From Clostridia bacterium (lineage in GTDB: Bacteria > Bacillota > Clostridia > Saccharofermentanales > Saccharofermentanaceae): a DNA stretch of 44,936 nucleotides. The stretch is from NCBI GenBank assembly GCA_024403775.1, contig JAKSRE010000021.1, forward strand, positions 1 to 44,936, in the 5' to 3' direction. Position numbers and translations under genes: made by a program. This document shows positions 8,298-19,135 of the stretch, piece by piece (within the stretch, counting starts at the first letter, position 1; each line of letters begins with the position of its first letter). A model generated the notes under the pieces. The model was not told the origin of the DNA, searched no databases, and saw only the letters and a program-made list of their open reading frames with translations.

Positions 8298-8972
8298 TTA
8301 CTCCACCAAACCTCTATTTTTCATAACTTCATACAACCTGCTATCGCCTCTGCTTCTTAGCACAAATACTTCATCCAGATGTTTATGATATGCCAGAGTA
8401 AGTTCATCATCTTTATTTAACAGAAGCATACCGTAATATACCGCCTCATCAGATAAATCGTAAGAAACACCTGTAAATCTTACCTTCATTATTACATAGT
8501 AATTCTCATTGTCATAACTTACTATCTCATCTACAAGCTCAAATCCTTTATTAGAGAGAAACTCTCTTACCTTATCCAGTGATTTTTGAGGCTGAATAAT
8601 AAAATCGACTGTCCCAAGTATCTCAGGTTCAATTGATTCAAGAGCATAGGTCATAATATCAATAATATTATTTCCACCCATACCAGCAATGACAATAGAA
8701 TCATTTTCTCTTATATAAACACCTCTGATTCCGTCAGTGTTATATACTGTTGAATTTGCCATAAATCCTGCCTCAATAAGAGCATTATAACTTCTCTCTG
8801 CAGGCTGTCTGTTAATATCTGTAGCAATAGCAAATGGAGTAATATTATTTTGCAGACAATAAATCGCGAAAAGCGCATGATCTGATCCAACATCAATCAC
8901 ACGACCGTTCATAGTTTTCAATTTATCTAACGCGTTATATACCGTTAATAAGCGTGGTGGCAAGTTAATCAT
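8298..8972 (-). CDS. trmK: tRNA (adenine22-N1)-methyltransferase TrmK
   Basis: This 224-residue class I SAM-dependent methyltransferase is of the TrmK/YqfN family, which makes m1A22 in tRNA. N-terminal RLLTVYNALDKL is followed by the SAM-binding motif VIDVGSDHALFAIY, the IATDIN acidic loop, and the catalytic-region IAGMGGNNIIDIM, all in the order and spacing of the family. Its start codon overlaps the dnaG stop (ATGA), so the two are translationally coupled. The rpoD gene normally found between dnaG and trmK in many Firmicutes is not here. The C-terminal half is more variable and probably makes the coiled-coil tRNA-binding part. Confidence 0.92.
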   Translation of the reverse strand: MINLPPRLLTVYNALDKLKTMNGRVIDVGSDHALFAIYCLQNNITPFAIATDINRQPAERSYNALIEAGFMANSTVYNTDGIRGVYIRENDSIVIAGMGGNNIIDIMTYALESIEPEILGTVDFIIQPQKSLDKVREFLSNKGFELVDEIVSYDNENYYVIMKVRFTGVSYDLSDEAVYYGMLLLNKDDELTLAYHKHLDEVFVLRSRGDSRLYEVMKNRGLVE

Positions 8973-10978
8973 TTAATCTCATCCAATCTTTCTATTTCTC
9001 GCTGATAGACATCTATATTATTTTGAACAATCTTCATTCGTTCCTCAATAGAAGCCCTCAAATCAGGTGAAGTATTACTATATAAAATCGAATCATTAAA
9101 GTATGCATTCTTAAGAATCGATATTCTTCTCAAAAACAGAGCTTTAAGATACATATCATGTTTTACCTTGAACTCATTACAGTATCTTGAGATTCTTCTA
9201 AAAGCTTCAAGGAAAGCCTCTCTTGCACTAATACCATTTAGTGTGAACTGCATAAGATAAGCTTGAAACATATCAATATCAATTCCCTCTTCATCATCGA
9301 AATTATCAAGTATATACTTAACAAAATCTTTCATATTATCGCCAACAAAATCTTCTGGCGTTAATATCCAGTTATTATTAATAAACTCCTCGTTTGCCAG
9401 GTCCTTACCTAACAGAACCGCAAGCACCATCAAGTCTATTTCTTCTCTGTATGCAAGATCTGAAGGTACTCTGTTAGGATTAGAAAAACCAGCAAGCGAA
9501 TTAGTATGCTCCTGTTCAACAGGGATTTCTTCTTCGTTTGTTTCAGGTGGGATATCGTCTGGATCATATTCCTGAACTGGATAATCGTTTACTCTCGCCT
9601 TTCGCTGCTCAGCAACACGAGCCTGCCTTAATTCCTCCTGATTGATTTTTATAGAAGCATCCTTCATACGATCAACAATTACATCCGGACTTGCATTAAG
9701 ATAAGGAGAAGCAACAGAAGCCATTCTGCCCTGCTTTACAGGATCAGAGAGCCATGAACCATATCTGATAATATCTTTCTGATAGCTAAAATCATCAAGA
9801 GAACCATCCTTAAAATTATCCTCATAGGCCTTGTTTGTAAGATACTTATCTACATCAAGTGCATTGTCGACAACTTCCTGGAACCGCTCTTTACCAAATT
9901 CTCTAATAAATTCATCAGGATCTTTGGCATTGGGTACTTTTGCAATCTTAACTCTTACTTCAAGAGTTTTAATTTTACGCATATAAGCCTGAATCATCTG
10001 AATAGCTCTGATAGCCGCCTTTTGTCCTGCATTATCCGCATCGAAAAAGAATACAATCTCACTTGCATACTTGGAAGCAAGTCTTAACTGTTCCTCGGTA
10101 AAAGCGGTACCAAGCGAAGCTACCGCATTTGTAACGCCAGCCTGATGCATTGCTATGGTATCCATATAGCCTTCAACGATAATAAGGCGTGATGAACGTT
10201 CTTTCTTGGCAAAATTTAATCCATAGAAATGCTCTTTCTTGTTATAAACAAGCGAATCAGGAGAATTTACATATTTGGCCTTATCATCAATAAGAGTTCT
10301 TCCTCCAAAAGCAATAAGCTTTCCAAAGGAATCAAAAATAGGAAACATAAGTCTATCATGGAATAAATCATAGACCTTACCATTCTTTGATGAACGTACA
10401 AATAAACCTGAATTTAAAAGCTCATCATCCTTATAACCTTTGTCATGAAGAATTCCATATAGATTACTAAATCCATTTGGAGCATATCCAAGACCAAACT
10501 TCTTACAGGTAGAAGGTGACAGATTACGGTTTATAGCATATTCTCTGGCAACCTTACCAATCTTAGGATCAATAAGACACATATAGTAATATTTTGCCGC
10601 CTCATTAAGAATACTTCTTACTCTGTCCTTCTTCTCTGATAATTCATTACTATTACCCTCACGGGTTCTTTCTGGAACATCTACACCATATTGTTTACCA
10701 AGGAACCTTATAGCTTCTGGATAAGACAAATGTTCCATCTCCTGGATAAAAGTAATTGCATTACCACCCTTCTGACATCCAAAACAGTGAAAAATATTCT
10801 TATTTAAGGATACAGTAAAAGATGGGGTTTTCTCTGAATGAAATGGACATAGTCCAAGAAGATTCTGGCCTGTTCTTTTGGTAAAAGTCACATAACTGCC
10901 AACAACCGATTCAATATCGGCTTTGTTTAGAATTTCATCTCTAATATCATCAGAAATAAATCCGCCTGTATGTGCCAT
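8969..10978 (-). CDS. dnaG: DNA primase
   Basis: DnaG makes RNA primers at the replication fork. The 669-residue protein has the CHC2 zinc finger (C44, H47, C65, C68: LCPFH and FHCFGC), the catalytic core with the TOPRIM motif VEGYMDTI near 268-275 and the second acidic cluster FFDADNAG at 311-318, and a C-terminal helicase-binding domain (about 510-669). An acidic, Pro-rich linker (about 455-500) joins core and C-terminal domain. The start has an AGGAG ribosome site. It is somewhat longer than the roughly 600-residue B. subtilis protein, mainly in this linker. It runs directly into trmK with a 4-base overlap. Confidence 0.97.
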   Translation of the reverse strand: MAHTGGFISDDIRDEILNKADIESVVGSYVTFTKRTGQNLLGLCPFHSEKTPSFTVSLNKNIFHCFGCQKGGNAITFIQEMEHLSYPEAIRFLGKQYGVDVPERTREGNSNELSEKKDRVRSILNEAAKYYYMCLIDPKIGKVAREYAINRNLSPSTCKKFGLGYAPNGFSNLYGILHDKGYKDDELLNSGLFVRSSKNGKVYDLFHDRLMFPIFDSFGKLIAFGGRTLIDDKAKYVNSPDSLVYNKKEHFYGLNFAKKERSSRLIIVEGYMDTIAMHQAGVTNAVASLGTAFTEEQLRLASKYASEIVFFFDADNAGQKAAIRAIQMIQAYMRKIKTLEVRVKIAKVPNAKDPDEFIREFGKERFQEVVDNALDVDKYLTNKAYEDNFKDGSLDDFSYQKDIIRYGSWLSDPVKQGRMASVASPYLNASPDVIVDRMKDASIKINQEELRQARVAEQRKARVNDYPVQEYDPDDIPPETNEEEIPVEQEHTNSLAGFSNPNRVPSDLAYREEIDLMVLAVLLGKDLANEEFINNNWILTPEDFVGDNMKDFVKYILDNFDDEEGIDIDMFQAYLMQFTLNGISAREAFLEAFRRISRYCNEFKVKHDMYLKALFLRRISILKNAYFNDSILYSNTSPDLRASIEERMKIVQNNIDVYQREIERLDEIK

Positions 10979-11014
10979 TTTTGCTCCTAAAAACTCTTTT
11001 ATTTAAAAACATAA

Positions 11015-11043
11015 GGCTGCAACTTCAAATTGAAGATACAGCC
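11015..11043 (-). terminator. Terminator-like hairpin after yajC
   Basis: On the minus strand GGCTG-tat-CTTCAA pairs with TTGAAG-ttg-CAGCC across a 1-2 base loop region, with a small internal mismatch. A T-rich stretch (TTATGTTTTT) follows. It lies about 40 bases past the yajC stop and before dnaG, so it would end the dapA-dapB-yajC transcript. Confidence 0.65.
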
Positions 11044-11081
11044 CGATTAACTGTCTAATTAATTATAACACTTATTAGTGA

Positions 11082-11441
11082 TTATTTTTTATTCTCTGAT
11101 GCATTCATTGAATCACGGCTAATAACTGTACCAATTGACTGCTTCTGGAATGTAACAAGAGTATTTGTTACAGAAGTTGAGATTGTAACCTCATCTTCCT
11201 TAAGATTAGCAACGAATCCTACAAGACCACCAATTGTAACTACCTTATCACCCACACGAAGCTCTGAGAGCTGCTTCTTAAGCTCTTTATCCTTCTTACG
11301 CTGTGGAACAATCATTGCAACATAGAAAATGATTGTCATAACAACAAGAATAATCATTGGTCCAAATGTAGCTGCATTCATCTCAGCAGTAGACATCTCG
11401 CTTGTAGCAGCTGCATCAAGAAACATAGCAAAATTCAACAT
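11082..11441 (-). CDS. yajC: Preprotein translocase accessory subunit YajC
   Basis: YajC is a small single-pass membrane partner of SecDF-YidC. The 119-residue protein has one hydrophobic helix (about 28-50: PMIILVVMTIIFYVAMIVPQ) followed by the family's basic patch PQRKKDKELKK and the small beta domain RVGDKVVTIGGLVG. An AAGGAG ribosome site sits before the ATG. YajC usually follows tgt; here it is the last gene of the dap group on the opposite strand to queA-tgt. This suggests a local rearrangement or inversion in which yajC lost its usual partner. Confidence 0.93.
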   Translation of the reverse strand: MLNFAMFLDAAATSEMSTAEMNAATFGPMIILVVMTIIFYVAMIVPQRKKDKELKKQLSELRVGDKVVTIGGLVGFVANLKEDEVTISTSVTNTLVTFQKQSIGTVISRDSMNASENKK

Positions 11442-11462
11442 ATATTATCTCCTTATATACTT

Positions 11463-12239
11463 TTAGATATTTTTAGCAATAATCTCATTTGTGAGATCCT
11501 GCATTGAATACATTCCTGGTCCCTTATCAGCAATAAACTTTGCTGCATTCAAAGCACCTCTGCCAAATACGGCACGATCCTGAGCCTTATGACTGATTGT
11601 CAGAATCTCTTCATCACCGATAAACATAACATCATGATCACCAACGATATTTCCACCTCTTATTGCAGAGATACCGAGCTCCTTGTGATCTCTTGCCTTA
11701 CGATAATCATGTCTGTCGTATACATATTCTACTTCATTATTTGTCTCTTCAGAAATAATATCGGCAATCATGTAAGCAGTTCCAGATGGAGCATCAAGTT
11801 TCTTATTATGATGAGCTTCAACAATTTCCATCTCACATTCAGGATAAAGAACTCTAGTTGCAGTTCTAACCAGCTCAAAAAGAACATTCATGCCAAGGCT
11901 CATATTGGCACTCTTAAATACTGGAATCTTCTTAGAAGCATCAATAAGACTATTTACAGTTGCATCATCAAGACCTGTTGTACAACAAACCAAGCCTTTC
12001 TTATTCTGCACTGCATACTCGATAATAACTGGAACAATTGAAGCGTTAGAAAAGTCGATAATAACATCAAAGTCAACATCAACCTCACTAATTGATTTAA
12101 AGATTGGATAACCAAAACCATTTGGCTGATCAAACAAATCGCAACCAGCTACAATTCTATATTCATCACTATGCTGACACATCTCACTAATGCGTCTTCC
12201 CATACGACCATTACAGCCATACATAAGAATATTAACCAC
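11463..12239 (-). CDS. dapB: 4-hydroxy-tetrahydrodipicolinate reductase
   Basis: DapB catalyses the NAD(P)H-dependent second committed step of lysine and diaminopimelate synthesis. I place the start at GTG 12239, 8 bases after GGAGG; the TTG at 12254 overlaps that site and is unlikely. The 258-residue product begins with the Rossmann motif YGCNGRMGRR, then carries VDFSN-like IIDFSNAS, the CCTTGL loop, the catalytic AHHNKKLDAPSGTA segment and the family's C-terminal GRGALNAAKFI. dapA lies 26 bases upstream and yajC 21 bases downstream. Confidence 0.96.
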   Translation of the reverse strand: MVNILMYGCNGRMGRRISEMCQHSDEYRIVAGCDLFDQPNGFGYPIFKSISEVDVDFDVIIDFSNASIVPVIIEYAVQNKKGLVCCTTGLDDATVNSLIDASKKIPVFKSANMSLGMNVLFELVRTATRVLYPECEMEIVEAHHNKKLDAPSGTAYMIADIISEETNNEVEYVYDRHDYRKARDHKELGISAIRGGNIVGDHDVMFIGDEEILTISHKAQDRAVFGRGALNAAKFIADKGPGMYSMQDLTNEIIAKNI

Positions 12240-12265
12240 TGTAATTACCTCCAAAAATCAATTAA

Positions 12266-13165
12266 TTAAGCAAAATAGCTAGTCAAAGCACTTGTATCAT
12301 ACATATCAAGAACTTTGATAAGCTTATCTCTGTTTGCTGGGCTAAGCTCGCAAAGTGGCAAACGGCAAGGACCACAACCAACGCCAAGAATATTAAGAGC
12401 TTCCTTAACTGGGATTGGATTTACCTCACAGAACATACTGTTTACAAGTGGAATTACATCAATCTGCAAATCGCGTGCAGCAGCATAATCGCCTTCCAAA
12501 GCAAGATGCATCATCTTAGATGTTCTCTCAGGAAGAATATTTGCAACTACAGAAATAACACCCTTAGCACCAAGAGATACCATTGGTACAGCAAGTCCAT
12601 CCTCGCCAGAATACATAACAAATCTGTCACCAAGGCTGCTGTAAATATCAGGTACCTGACCAAAATTACATTCCTTAATAGCAACAATATTCTCAAAAGC
12701 AGCAAGTCTCTCAAGAACAGCTGGAGTAATATTTACATTTGTTCTTGAAGGAACATTGTAAAGAATAATTGGACAATCACAATTATTAGCATGCTCAGCA
12801 TAATGTCTGTAAAGACCTTCTGGTGTACACTTATTGTAATAAGGAGTTACAAGCAACACAGCGTCAGCGCCCATAGAAGCAGCTTCCTTTGTAAGTTCTA
12901 CTCCGTGAGCAGTATCATTAGAACCTGTACCAGCGATAACAGGAACTCTGTGGTTAACTGCATCTATAACACACTTAATAGTAGCAAGGTGTTCTTCATT
13001 TGGCATTGTTGAAGCTTCTCCAGTAGAACCACATACAACAATTGCATCAGTCTTATTTGCAATATGGAATTCAACCATCTTTTCAAGCTTTGCAAAATCC
13101 ACACCCTTCTCATTAAATGGTGTAACAAGAGCTACTGCGGATCCTTCAAAAATAGGCTTAGACAT
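12266..13165 (-). CDS. dapA: 4-hydroxy-tetrahydrodipicolinate synthase
   Basis: DapA condenses pyruvate with aspartate semialdehyde, the first committed step to lysine and the peptidoglycan precursor diaminopimelate. Start is the ATG at 13165 (MSKPIFEGS) behind GAGGAGG; the upstream in-frame start has no such site. The 299-residue TIM barrel shows VTPF, GSTGEAST, YYNK, YNVPSRTN (catalytic Tyr region) and the Schiff-base Lys in VAIKECN. All family residues that I can check are present. The gene leads the dapA-dapB-yajC group; no riboswitch of the lysine type fits in the short upstream gap. Confidence 0.97.
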   Translation of the reverse strand: MSKPIFEGSAVALVTPFNEKGVDFAKLEKMVEFHIANKTDAIVVCGSTGEASTMPNEEHLATIKCVIDAVNHRVPVIAGTGSNDTAHGVELTKEAASMGADAVLLVTPYYNKCTPEGLYRHYAEHANNCDCPIILYNVPSRTNVNITPAVLERLAAFENIVAIKECNFGQVPDIYSSLGDRFVMYSGEDGLAVPMVSLGAKGVISVVANILPERTSKMMHLALEGDYAAARDLQIDVIPLVNSMFCEVNPIPVKEALNILGVGCGPCRLPLCELSPANRDKLIKVLDMYDTSALTSYFA

Positions 13166-13194
13166 AAATGGTGCCTCCTCTAATTTTTTTATCA

Positions 13195-13221
13195 ATTATA
13201 AATCATCTCACATAAAGACAA
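13195..13221 (-). promoter_or_regulatory. Candidate promoter of dapA-dapB-yajC
   Basis: A perfect TATAAT (13195-13200, minus strand) lies 15 bases from a TTGTCT (13216-13221). The spacing is two bases short of ideal. The position, 30 bases before the dapA start, is suitable. Confidence 0.35.
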
Positions 13222-13259
13222 CAGACTAATTTTATCATTTAATAAAGAAAATAGTCAAA

Positions 13260-13287
13260 TTGCATATTGATAGGTTTTGTGTATAAT
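13260..13287 (+). promoter_or_regulatory. Candidate promoter of queA-tgt
   Basis: TTGCAT at 13260-13265 and a perfect TATAAT at 13282-13287 are 16 bases apart, about 43 bases before the queA ATG. No preQ1 riboswitch is apparent in the short leader. Confidence 0.5.
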
Positions 13288-13329
13288 AACATAGAAAATA
13301 TATAATAAAAATATATAAAAGGCATATTT

Positions 13330-15509
<2,180 letters not shown>

Positions 15510-15531
15510 TTAATATAATTCTTTCCAAAAT

Positions 15532-15563
15532 AAAAAAGCGTGAGCGAACCTCATGCTTTTTTT
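15532..15563. terminator. Bidirectional intrinsic terminator
   Basis: A stem AAAAAAGCGTGAG / CTCATGCTTTTTTT (one G-T pair) with a short loop is flanked by A and T runs, so it works on both strands. It separates the convergent tgt and cdaA-like genes. Confidence 0.88.
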
Positions 15564-15567
15564 ATTA

Positions 15568-17094
15568 TCAATCTTCAGTTATCTCATAAACATTAACCTG
15601 AACTCTCTCAGGAAGCATTTCGGATACACGGAAATACACATCGTCATTATTGGAATAAACAATAATTGGAAGTTCAACATATCCAGCAGAATCAATTGAT
15701 GAATAATCTGGTGTTGCTGCAATAATCGAACTGTCAAGTCTGTTAATAGTATTCTGACGACCTACAACTGTAACCTCAACATTAGATATTGAATAAGAAA
15801 TATCCATATTATTAGGAACATTATCGTATCTTATAGGAAGTGATATTGTTCGCTCCTTAATTGGATTATTATTAATCTGAATATACATCCAAAGACCTGT
15901 AGAAAATAAGATAGAAACCATAATAAATATAAGTCTGTGAATAATTCCTACCTTACTTACTTTCTGGCCCTCAACAAATCTCTCTATCACCGGTGATACC
16001 TTGGCAGATTCACTATTCTCACTTGAACTCATCTTAAGGTAATCATCTGTTATTGCCTCAGTTACTTTAATAACAGGTGCTGATGAACGGGCATTTGCAT
16101 TACGCTTACCACCAATGCTCTTCTTAGGCGTTGTATTCTTAATCAGTTCTTCTTTATCGAGCTCAAGAACTGGCTTTTCCTTCTTAAAGACATTGCGAAT
16201 AACTGAACCTACCGACTGCTTCTCTTCTTTCTGATTGGATAAGCCCAGAAGATAAGACAGATTTGCCTCTAACTCCTTACTATCCTTCATCTCAAAAAGG
16301 CGACCATTAACAGCAATAGAAGTCTTTCCTCTCTCCTCTGATACAACAACGGCAATTGTATCACCAATCTCACTTGCACCTACCGCAGCTCTGTGTCTGG
16401 TTCCACTTCTCTCCAAGTGCTGCATTGTAACAGAAAGTGGGACATGGCAACGTGTTGCTACAATTCTGTTATTTCTAATCAGAACCGCACCATCGTGCAT
16501 AGGAGCACCCTTATAGAATATTGACTGAAGTACAGAACTAGATACTGATGAATCCATTCTTACAACATTTTCCTGAGATAATAAGTCTTCAAGACTTGTA
16601 GTTCTCTCAAGAAGAATAAGTGCACCAGTATATGTTTTAGACATCTCTTTACATGCTGAACAGATATCATTAACAAGAGCCGTCATCTGAGTTGTAGCAC
16701 CTACATTTCCGAAAGTTGACTTTATTTTGCCAAATGATCTGATACCAACAGTTTCCAAAACTCTACGAAGCTCAGGCTGAAATATAACAATAAAAGCAAA
16801 AGCAATAACATACAAAAGCTTATTAAATATAAAACCGACCATCTGAAGTCCAAAGAAACTACAAACTACAACAAAAAGGAAAATAAGAATTATTCCCTTC
16901 ATAAGCTGCCATGCTCTGGTCTGCTTGAGGAAGATAAGAAACCAGTAAAACAAAAATGCTATAAGAAGAATATCAACGACATAGCGAATAATATCTGCAC
17001 GACTGCCAAAGAACAGATAGCCATCCTGCAAACTACGTACAAACTCCTGAATAAAGTCAATTACTTTCTCAGCAATTGAATCAGAATTATTCAT
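15568..17094 (-). CDS. cdaA: CdaA-type diadenylate cyclase fused to a YbbR (CdaR-like) domain
   Basis: The protein makes c-di-AMP from two ATP at the membrane. Of 508 residues, 34-106 form three transmembrane helices. Residues 107-285 are the DAC domain with DGA at 201-203 and RHR at 233-235, the family's catalytic and ATP-binding motifs. A Lys/Ser-rich linker (285-380) leads to a fourth helix (about 384-406) and a single YbbR-type beta domain (about 410-505). Normally CdaA is about 270 residues and the YbbR regulator CdaR is a separate gene next to it, followed by glmM. The added helix would place the YbbR domain outside the cell, as in CdaR. glmM is not nearby. An uninterrupted frame through the join argues against a sequencing fusion. 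Confidence 0.93.
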   Translation of the reverse strand: MNNSDSIAEKVIDFIQEFVRSLQDGYLFFGSRADIIRYVVDILLIAFLFYWFLIFLKQTRAWQLMKGIILIFLFVVVCSFFGLQMVGFIFNKLLYVIAFAFIVIFQPELRRVLETVGIRSFGKIKSTFGNVGATTQMTALVNDICSACKEMSKTYTGALILLERTTSLEDLLSQENVVRMDSSVSSSVLQSIFYKGAPMHDGAVLIRNNRIVATRCHVPLSVTMQHLERSGTRHRAAVGASEIGDTIAVVVSEERGKTSIAVNGRLFEMKDSKELEANLSYLLGLSNQKEEKQSVGSVIRNVFKKEKPVLELDKEELIKNTTPKKSIGGKRNANARSSAPVIKVTEAITDDYLKMSSSENSESAKVSPVIERFVEGQKVSKVGIIHRLIFIMVSILFSTGLWMYIQINNNPIKERTISLPIRYDNVPNNMDISYSISNVEVTVVGRQNTINRLDSSIIAATPDYSSIDSAGYVELPIIVYSNNDDVYFRVSEMLPERVQVNVYEITED

Positions 17095-17149
17095 TTAATT
17101 CCTCCATGCAAACCAATATTTATAAACTAAATTCTATTATAGCACAAAA

Positions 17150-17941
17150 TTACCCGAGTCCTTCTACAATTTCAGTCTCAAGTCTTGCCACATCACAAAG
17201 AAAAATATCTCGTCCATCTACTCTTATAAGGCCATCCTTTTCCATGGCAATCAGTTCACGTGAAAACGATGGTCTTGGCATTGCAAGATATTTAGCAACA
17301 ATCTCTTTCGAGACAGGAAGCTGCACCTTCTTACGGATTACTTTATTACGATAATCGCAGGACTTAGTACAATCTTCGCAATTTAAGCCTTTGTCAAAGA
17401 TTTCCTCTTCGTGCTCACTTCTCTGCTGATTATATAAATCTATAAGATAATAAGCTATTTTCTCTCTTAAAGTTTTCTGGGATAGAAGTTCTATTCTTCT
17501 GTTCTGATTTTTGATTCTGTCCGACAGAACTCTTAAGAAGTTATCCTTTATTACAGGATTCTCATTCATAAGACTGTTTATATAATCTTTTCCAATATAT
17601 GCAACCAAAGCATTAGAACTTGCTTCAAGTGTAGATGAATAAGTATTTTGGGAACTATAGATAATCTCCTCGCCAAAAAAATCACCTTCATTAAGAAGGG
17701 CAATTGTAGCAAATTCACCACCAGATGAGATTTTTTGCATTGCAACACTACCACTTAATATTACACAAACTGAGGTGCATGAACTTCCCTCATGAGCAAG
17801 AATCTCACCCTTGGAATATTGTCTTAATCTAGTATGAAGGGAGATTTTCTCAAGACTCTTTACATCTGCACCAATAAAAAGTGGTGATGTAAACAAATAA
17901 TTCTTGCGACATTTCTCGCTCATTTTAAGAGTAGTTTCCAT
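17150..17941 (-). CDS. Crp/Fnr-family regulator with a Cys-rich insert
   Basis: This cytosolic transcription factor (263 residues) has a cyclic-nucleotide-binding-type beta roll (about 20-130, with GEILAHEG and GDFFGEE), a dimer helix (about 135-165) and a C-terminal winged helix (about 205-245: VSKEIVAKYLAMPRPSFSREL, shown here in part). Between helix and HTH lies an insert of roughly 25 residues with C188, C191 and C195 (NCEDCTKSC), not usual in the family. The arrangement could bind a metal or iron-sulfur cluster, or be redox-sensitive. A second possible start is TTG 17947. It follows nagA by 18 bases and may regulate amino-sugar genes, but that is inference from position. Confidence 0.9.
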   Translation of the reverse strand: METTLKMSEKCRKNYLFTSPLFIGADVKSLEKISLHTRLRQYSKGEILAHEGSSCTSVCVILSGSVAMQKISSGGEFATIALLNEGDFFGEEIIYSSQNTYSSTLEASSNALVAYIGKDYINSLMNENPVIKDNFLRVLSDRIKNQNRRIELLSQKTLREKIAYYLIDLYNQQRSEHEEEIFDKGLNCEDCTKSCDYRNKVIRKKVQLPVSKEIVAKYLAMPRPSFSRELIAMEKDGLIRVDGRDIFLCDVARLETEIVEGLG

Positions 17942-17959
17942 ATGCAATAAATCTCCGCT

Positions 17960-19135
17960 TTACATGTTTTTATAAGCTATAACGCCATCTATTATACTCA
18001 TAACAAGTATACTCTCCTCATTAAAAACATTTAATGAGCCTTTATACCCTGGCTTAATCTCACCAAGTTTAACTTCATCCGGACAAATCTTCATTCTAAG
18101 TAAAGGATTAACAGTTAATGCCTTTATAACTTTAACTTTGTCTATTCCTGCATCGGTAAGGACCTTATATTCTTCTGACAGATTACTTACCGAACCTGCT
18201 AAGTTGCCTTCTGGACCAAAGTAGGTTCTGTTATTCTTTACCAAAACTTTGGTCGTACCAAGAACATATTCCCCATCCATCATACCTGCTCCACGCATAG
18301 CATCGGAAACAATAACAATTCTGTTTTCATCATATACTCTGAACAACATTCTAAGCATTGGTGCTTCAATATGTTTTCCGTCACAAATAAGTTCAACAAA
18401 TGCTTCTTTATCCATGGCAGCCGCAGGAATATTAGGTGAACGCTTACTCATTTCACGCATCGCATTTAACAAATGTGTAACTGAATTAGCGCCGCTCTTT
18501 ATAGCCAAGGAAGCAGTATCATAATCACAGTCAGTATGTGCAAGAGATAAAGAAAACTTGTCACTAAATGCTTTTATAAATTCATCCATTCCAGCTAATT
18601 CGGGAGCAAAACTAATGATTTTGATTAATCCTGGATATTTACTATCAATTCTTTCTATTAATCTTTTTCCTTCAATAAGATCCAGAAATGTTGTCTCATC
18701 CTGAGCCGCAGATTTTGCCTTATTAAGTAAAGGACCTTCAAGATGAATTCCTAATATATCTGAATGAGAAAAATCACTGTCTTTTAATTCATCTTTTGCA
18801 ATCTGAACAGAATCAAACACTTTAACAATATCAATCTCATGAAGTGCCATTGTCGTAGGACAAAAAGCAGCTACCCCAAATTCAGGAAGCCTTCTAGCCA
18901 TCGTAACAATACCATCTTTATTACTGTCACTGGTATCAGCACCAAAAGCACCATGTATATGACAGTCGATAAATCCTGGCGTAATACAAAATCCAGATGC
19001 ATCAATAACAGAATATTCCTCATCACTTAGGTTTTGTTTATCAGTAAAATAACCATTCTCGATATAAATATCAGTTTTGACAAATCTGTTATCTATGTAG
19101 GCAGTTCCATTAATCAGCTTTATATTCTGCTTCAA
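17960..19135 (-). CDS. nagA: N-acetylglucosamine-6-phosphate deacetylase
   Basis: NagA removes the acetyl group from GlcNAc-6-P in amino-sugar catabolism and cell-wall recycling. It is an amidohydrolase TIM barrel with PGFIDCHIHGAFG (metal His pair), HLEGPLL, LAHTD, THLLNAM and IVSDAMRGAGM. I prefer a TTG start at 19135, preceded by GAGAGGA, giving 391 residues beginning KQNIKLINGTAYI. The ATG at 19171 overlaps the upstream gene by 62 bases and has no ribosome site. Even so it overlaps the PHP gene by 26 bases, so the two are coupled. A crp-type regulator follows. Confidence 0.92.
   Translation of the reverse strand: MKQNIKLINGTAYIDNRFVKTDIYIENGYFTDKQNLSDEEYSVIDASGFCITPGFIDCHIHGAFGADTSDSNKDGIVTMARRLPEFGVAAFCPTTMALHEIDIVKVFDSVQIAKDELKDSDFSHSDILGIHLEGPLLNKAKSAAQDETTFLDLIEGKRLIERIDSKYPGLIKIISFAPELAGMDEFIKAFSDKFSLSLAHTDCDYDTASLAIKSGANSVTHLLNAMREMSKRSPNIPAAAMDKEAFVELICDGKHIEAPMLRMLFRVYDENRIVIVSDAMRGAGMMDGEYVLGTTKVLVKNNRTYFGPEGNLAGSVSNLSEEYKVLTDAGIDKVKVIKALTVNPLLRMKICPDEVKLGEIKPGYKGSLNVFNEESILVMSIIDGVIAYKNM

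Noticed and set aside
11589..12041. Plus-strand open frame of 150 codons opposite dapB
   Set aside because: It is a shadow of dapB; the composition (many Ile, Asn, Cys, Ser) is typical of reversed A+T-rich coding DNA.
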